Of a stretch of DNA of 9,900 bases, positions 7,596-9,900 are shown piece by piece. Position numbers and translations under genes: made by a program. The notes under the pieces are model-generated. The model worked only from the letters and a program-made list of their open reading frames with translations, searched no databases and had not been told where the DNA came from. Source of the DNA: Pseudomonadota bacterium (GTDB taxonomy: Bacteria > Pseudomonadota > Gammaproteobacteria > Xanthomonadales > Xanthomonadaceae); NCBI GenBank assembly GCA_023395465.1, contig JAEWZE010000296.1, forward strand, positions 1-9,900, read 5' to 3'. Numbering within the stretch: the stretch's first letter is position 1; each line of letters opens with the position of its first letter.

Positions 7596-8417
7596 TTGTC
7601 AACGACCAGACTCGTGTTCTACGTATCCGATGGGACCGGTATCACCGCCGAGACCATCGGCCACAGCCTCCTTACCCAGTTCGGCGGAATGCAGTTCGAC
7701 ACCAGCCGGATCCCGTTCGTCGACAGCGTCGAGCGCGCGCTCGAAGTGGCCGAACGCATCCGCTTGGCAGGCGAGGCCCAGGGCCAGCGCCCGATCGTGA
7801 TCAACTCGTCGGTCAATCCGGACATCTCCGCCGCGCTCGCCCATAGCGGCGCGCTGATGCTGGACGTGTTCGAGCCGTTCATCGAGCGCCTCGAGTCCGA
7901 ACTCGGCGAGCAGCGCCAGGCCAAGGTCGGACAGGCGCACGGGATGGTCGACTTCGAGACCTACCATCGCCGCATCAACGCCATGAACTTCGCGCTCGCG
8001 CACGACGACGGCATGTCGATCAACTACGACCTGGCCGACGTGATCCTGGTCGCCGTGTCTCGGGCAGGCAAGACCCCCACCTGCATCTACCTGGCCCTCC
8101 ACCACGGCGTGGCCGCGGCCAACTATCCGCTCACCGACGAGGACCTGGAGCACGACCGCCTGCCGCCCCGCCTGCGCGCGCACCGCTCCAAGCTGTTCGG
8201 ACTCACCATCGATCCGACGCGGCTGCAGCAGATCCGCCAGGAGCGCCGGCCCGGCTCGAAGTACGCGGACCTGGAGACCTGCCGGAGCGAAGTGCTGGCC
8301 GCGGAGAAGCTGTTCCGCGCCGAGCGCATTCCGGTGCTCAGCACCACGCACGTCTCGATCGAGGAAATCTCCAGCAAGGTGATGTCGACCCTGGGCCTGC
8401 AGCGGGTCATGTACTGA
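7596..8417 (+). CDS. ppsR: PEP synthase regulatory protein (kinase and pyrophosphorylase)
   Basis: This 273-residue protein (DUF299 family) is bifunctional. It inactivates PpsA by ADP-dependent phosphorylation of the Thr beside the catalytic His, and reactivates it by phosphate-dependent removal that yields pyrophosphate. Family landmarks are present: N-terminal VFYVSDGTGITAETIGHSLL (7-26), a P-loop-like ADP site VSRAGKTPT (about 154-162) followed by YLALHHGVAAANYPL, and FGLTIDP (201-207). Length is typical (270-280). The start is TTG 7596, five bases after AGGGAGA (7584-7590). It gives the expected short N-terminus, and no ATG or GTG suits better. It lies head-to-head with ppsA, its substrate enzyme, which makes the assignment to PEP synthase rather than pyruvate phosphate dikinase secure. 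Confidence 0.97.
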   Translation: MSTTRLVFYVSDGTGITAETIGHSLLTQFGGMQFDTSRIPFVDSVERALEVAERIRLAGEAQGQRPIVINSSVNPDISAALAHSGALMLDVFEPFIERLESELGEQRQAKVGQAHGMVDFETYHRRINAMNFALAHDDGMSINYDLADVILVAVSRAGKTPTCIYLALHHGVAAANYPLTDEDLEHDRLPPRLRAHRSKLFGLTIDPTRLQQIRQERRPGSKYADLETCRSEVLAAEKLFRAERIPVLSTTHVSIEEISSKVMSTLGLQRVMY

Positions 8418-8625
8418 CGGGGGAGGGCGCCTGCGCTCGCGGCGACCGGCCGCCGGGAAGCTGCGGTCGGTGGATGCGGGTTCGGGACGGTGCGGCGCAG
8501 TGATCGGCCCGGATTCCACGTCCTTCCGGCGCCTCGTCCGCTCGCGCGGAACTCCCTTAACGTAGGGGCTTCGCGCTGAATCTTCAATCCTGCCCGCGCA
8601 CGGCGCCAGCGTGTAGGATCGATGC
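8418..8625. other. Gap between ppsR and the DUF1249 gene
   Basis: This 208-base spacer holds no supportable open frame. A small inverted repeat (GCGGC 8439-8443, GCCGC 8449-8453) follows the ppsR stop but has no T-run. AT content rises near 8555-8590, where the promoter of the next gene may lie, but I find no clear -35/-10 pair. A TAGGAT at 8614-8619 is -10-like, though it overlaps the AGGA that probably serves as ribosome site. Confidence 0.5.
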
Positions 8626-9120
8626 ATGCACCAGGTCGTAGCACGCAGTTCGCAGATCCCCCGGCTCGGCCGTTTCGGCTGGCTGATGGCGCTGTACGCG
8701 GAGAACTTCCAGCGCATGACGCGACTGTTCGAACCCGCCGACCTGGCCGTGGGGCGCTACGTGTCGAGCATCGGCAACGGACTGGACGTGCAGCTGGACG
8801 TGCTCGAGCAGCACGCCTACACCACCGAGCTGCGCCTGACCTACACCGTGCGCGACCCGCTCACCGGCGAGCCGGACCCGTCCGCCTTCCTGCGCCTGTA
8901 CCGCGACGCGCGCCAGGCCGAGGCCACGCACTGCTACGTGGGCCGGCGCTGGCAGGACGTGATCGGCATGTACCCGCCCGCGGCAGAAGTGCTGGGCCAC
9001 CGCATGCGGATGAACACCTTCCTGGGCAAGTGGCTGCAATACCTGGCCGAAAGCGGCCATGGCGTGGCCACGCTGCGGCCTGTGCCGGCGGAAGCCGTCG
9101 CCGAAGCAAACGCGAACTGA
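8626..9120 (+). CDS. DUF1249 family protein (YqiB-like)
   Basis: This 164-residue protein belongs to the DUF1249 family, represented by E. coli YqiB, whose function is not established. Family features are visible: an N-terminal helix with ALYAENFQRMTRLF (22-35), a beta-rich middle including TTELRLTYTV (66-75), then FLRLYRDARQAEA (88-100) with the conserved arginines and Tyr, and a C-terminal MRMNTFLGKWLQYLAESGHG (127-146) matching the E. coli Asn-x-Phe-Leu-x-x-Trp-Leu pattern. The family is about 140 residues; the extra length is at the N-terminus and in an Ala/Glu-rich tail. No signal peptide or membrane segment is evident, so it is probably cytosolic. ATG 8626 follows AGGA (8615-8618) by seven bases. 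A second ATG at 8622 is out of frame. Confidence 0.9.
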   Translation: MHQVVARSSQIPRLGRFGWLMALYAENFQRMTRLFEPADLAVGRYVSSIGNGLDVQLDVLEQHAYTTELRLTYTVRDPLTGEPDPSAFLRLYRDARQAEATHCYVGRRWQDVIGMYPPAAEVLGHRMRMNTFLGKWLQYLAESGHGVATLRPVPAEAVAEANAN

Positions 9121-9216
9121 GCCCCGGTCCAGAAGTCGCGGCTGGCAGTGGCGCGCCGGTTGCCGGTGATGCCAGATGCGGCCGCGAAGGCAAGCTCCCG
9201 TTCTGATGGACGAATG

Positions 9217-9249
9217 AAAAAAAATGGGCCCGGATTTCTCCGGGCCCAT
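9217..9249 (-). terminator. Intrinsic terminator of the tRNA unit
   Basis: On the minus strand an 11-bp stem (arms 9239-9249 and 9224-9234, core GGGCCCGG) closes on a GAAA tetraloop and is followed by eight T residues (9217-9224, the first also pairing). It lies eight bases past the CCA end of tRNA-Glu, so it ends the tRNA transcript. It is the clearest terminator in the window. It is 96 bases past the convergent DUF1249 stop, and on the plus strand the hairpin has an A-run before it and no T-run after. Confidence 0.95.
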
Positions 9250-9256
9250 CGAAAAG

Positions 9257-9332
9257 TGGCGTCCCCACGGGGATTCGAACCCCGGTCGCTACCGTGAAAG
9301 GGTAATGTCCTAGGCCTCTAGACGATGGGGAC
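9257..9332 (-). tRNA. tRNA-Glu(TTC)
   Basis: The reverse complement gives a complete 76-base cloverleaf. The acceptor stem is GTCCCCA paired with TGGGGAC, with discriminator G and an encoded CCA (9257-9259). The anticodon loop CTTTCAC carries TTC, read as Glu (GAA/GAG). The T-loop is the standard GGTTCGAATCC form. It lies 48 bases downstream of tRNA-Ala in the same transcript and is followed by the terminator at 9217-9249. Confidence 0.98.
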
Positions 9333-9380
9333 GCTGTAAAACCTGTTGCCTGTTTCCCTGCGGCCTTTGCAGCGGAAACG

Positions 9381-9456
9381 TGGTGGAGCCAGGCGGGATC
9401 GAACCGCCGACCTCCTGCATGCCATGCAGGCGCTCTCCCAGCTGAGCTATGGCCCC
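9381..9456 (-). tRNA. tRNA-Ala(GGC)
   Basis: The reverse complement is a complete 76-base cloverleaf. The acceptor stem is GGGGCCA paired with TGGCTCC, which gives the G3-U70 wobble pair that marks alanine tRNAs; the discriminator is A and CCA is encoded (9381-9383). The anticodon stem CCTGC/GCAGG closes the loop ATGGCAT, anticodon GGC, read as Ala (GCC/GCU). It is the first gene of the two-tRNA transcript. Confidence 0.98.
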
Positions 9457-9476
9457 ACGGGGCTGGAAAGCGCGAA

Positions 9477-9505
9477 ATTGTAGGGGCGCCCGCGAAGTCC
9501 GTCAA
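9477..9505 (-). promoter_or_regulatory. Promoter of the tRNA-Ala/tRNA-Glu unit
   Basis: On the minus strand a -35 TTGACG (9500-9505) and a -10 TACAAT (9477-9482) are separated by exactly 17 bases; each matches five of six sigma-70 consensus bases. Transcription would start near 9470, about 14 bases before tRNA-Ala. The discriminator after the -10 contains CGCGC, the GC-rich type found at stringently controlled stable-RNA promoters, so (p)ppGpp/DksA control is plausible but inferred. Confidence 0.88.
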
Positions 9506-9900
9506 CAGTCTTGAACGATCGGATCGCACGACGGGCATTCCGGGTCGCGACGGTTCAGTTGCAGCGCCGCTGGACAGCGTCGAGGCGCAATGGAGCTGCG
9601 CGGAGACCGTCCGCGCGTGACCCGCCAACCGGTTGGGCTCCTGGCGTCGAAGACGGTGCGATTTGATCGCAGCAAATGTCGGTCACCGAGGCCAGCGGGC
9701 GTCAGCCACCGCGGCGTGGGACTGTGTGCGCATGGCCAGGCGATGACATTCGCAGCTACATTGGAACGAACCTCGACAGTGGATTCGAATGAAAGCTGCG
9801 GCGTCGGGCGTCATAGACGTGTCGCGAGGTGCGTGCAGTGTTGCTTGGGGCGCGCTGTTGCGCGCCGTCCCGAGGGGCCGGTGGAATGACATCGTGCCCG
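9506..9900. other. Right-edge region without a convincing gene
   Basis: No frame here has recognisable protein content or good codon usage. Short symmetric elements are present: the 12-base palindrome CCAACCGGTTGG (9625-9636), overlapping inverted repeats at 9658-9677 (GCGAT-TTG-ATCGC and ATTTG..CAAAT), and a 7-bp hairpin at 9849-9866 (GGCGCGC-TGTT-GCGCGCC). An open frame from ATG 9789 runs off the window edge for 37 codons, but it lacks a ribosome site and uses rare codons such as ATA and AGG. The region may be upstream control DNA of a gene beyond the window. Confidence 0.5.

Noticed and set aside
8861..9628. 255-codon minus-strand frame through both tRNAs
   Set aside because: Its apparent motifs (HSSAGRAPAWHAGGRRFDP) are the tRNA-Ala sequence translated, a well-known kind of false protein; it also runs through the terminator and the DUF1249 gene.
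9658..9677. Inverted repeats as a possible transcription-factor site
   Set aside because: The arms are only five bases and overlap in two alternative ways, and there is no adjacent promoter or gene to support an operator.
9590..9889. 99-codon plus-strand frame at the right edge
   Set aside because: It has Arg/Ser/Gly-rich, low-quality composition, no ribosome site and no recognisable domain.
9789..9900. Open frame from ATG 9789 running off the window
   Set aside because: There are only 37 codons, no Shine-Dalgarno sequence, and rare codons (ATA, CGA, AGG). It cannot be supported without the sequence beyond 9900.

Overview
The window is about two-thirds GC over most of its length, with strongly GC-biased third codon positions. 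It carries a housekeeping gene set typical of Gammaproteobacteria: orn, ppsA, ppsR, tadA and a yqiB-like DUF1249 gene. The combination of proteins, together with EcsC and DUF2721 genes, suggests the Xanthomonadaceae/Lysobacteraceae (Lysobacter or Luteimonas type). That placement is from recognition of the proteins, not from a search. Most of the window looks like ordinary chromosome.

Layout. Positions 1-125 are strikingly AT-rich and hold no gene; they look like the edge of foreign DNA or an AT-rich promoter region. Next comes a small membrane-anchored hypothetical protein (189-689, +). A two-gene operon follows: an aldo/keto reductase (825-1811, +) and, overlapping its stop codon, a single reading frame that fuses a GNAT acetyltransferase to the tRNA adenosine deaminase TadA (1811-2833, +). 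A DUF2721 membrane protein (2962-3435, -) diverges from oligoribonuclease orn (3500-4081, +), which is followed by an EcsC-family protein (4137-4994, +).

Phosphoenolpyruvate synthase ppsA (5067-7478, -) converges on the EcsC gene. At its other end it is head-to-head with ppsR (7596-8417, +), the bifunctional kinase/phosphorylase that switches PpsA off and on. Both genes start with TTG behind good Shine-Dalgarno sequences, and their 117-bp shared spacer holds a symmetric AT-rich promoter core and a strong hairpin in the ppsA leader. A DUF1249 gene follows (8626-9120, +).

The right end holds a complete tRNA transcription unit on the minus strand: a near-consensus promoter, tRNA-Ala(GGC), tRNA-Glu(TTC), and a textbook intrinsic terminator. 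The last 400 bases (9506-9900) show no convincing gene.

The most notable points are the GNAT-TadA fusion, the mirrored TTG starts of ppsA/ppsR with the hairpin leader, three 14-bp tandem repeats after tadA, and a 12-base match between the left-edge sequence and the 3' end of tRNA-Glu. I see no evidence for a wholly new multi-gene system, mobile element genes or a CRISPR array.
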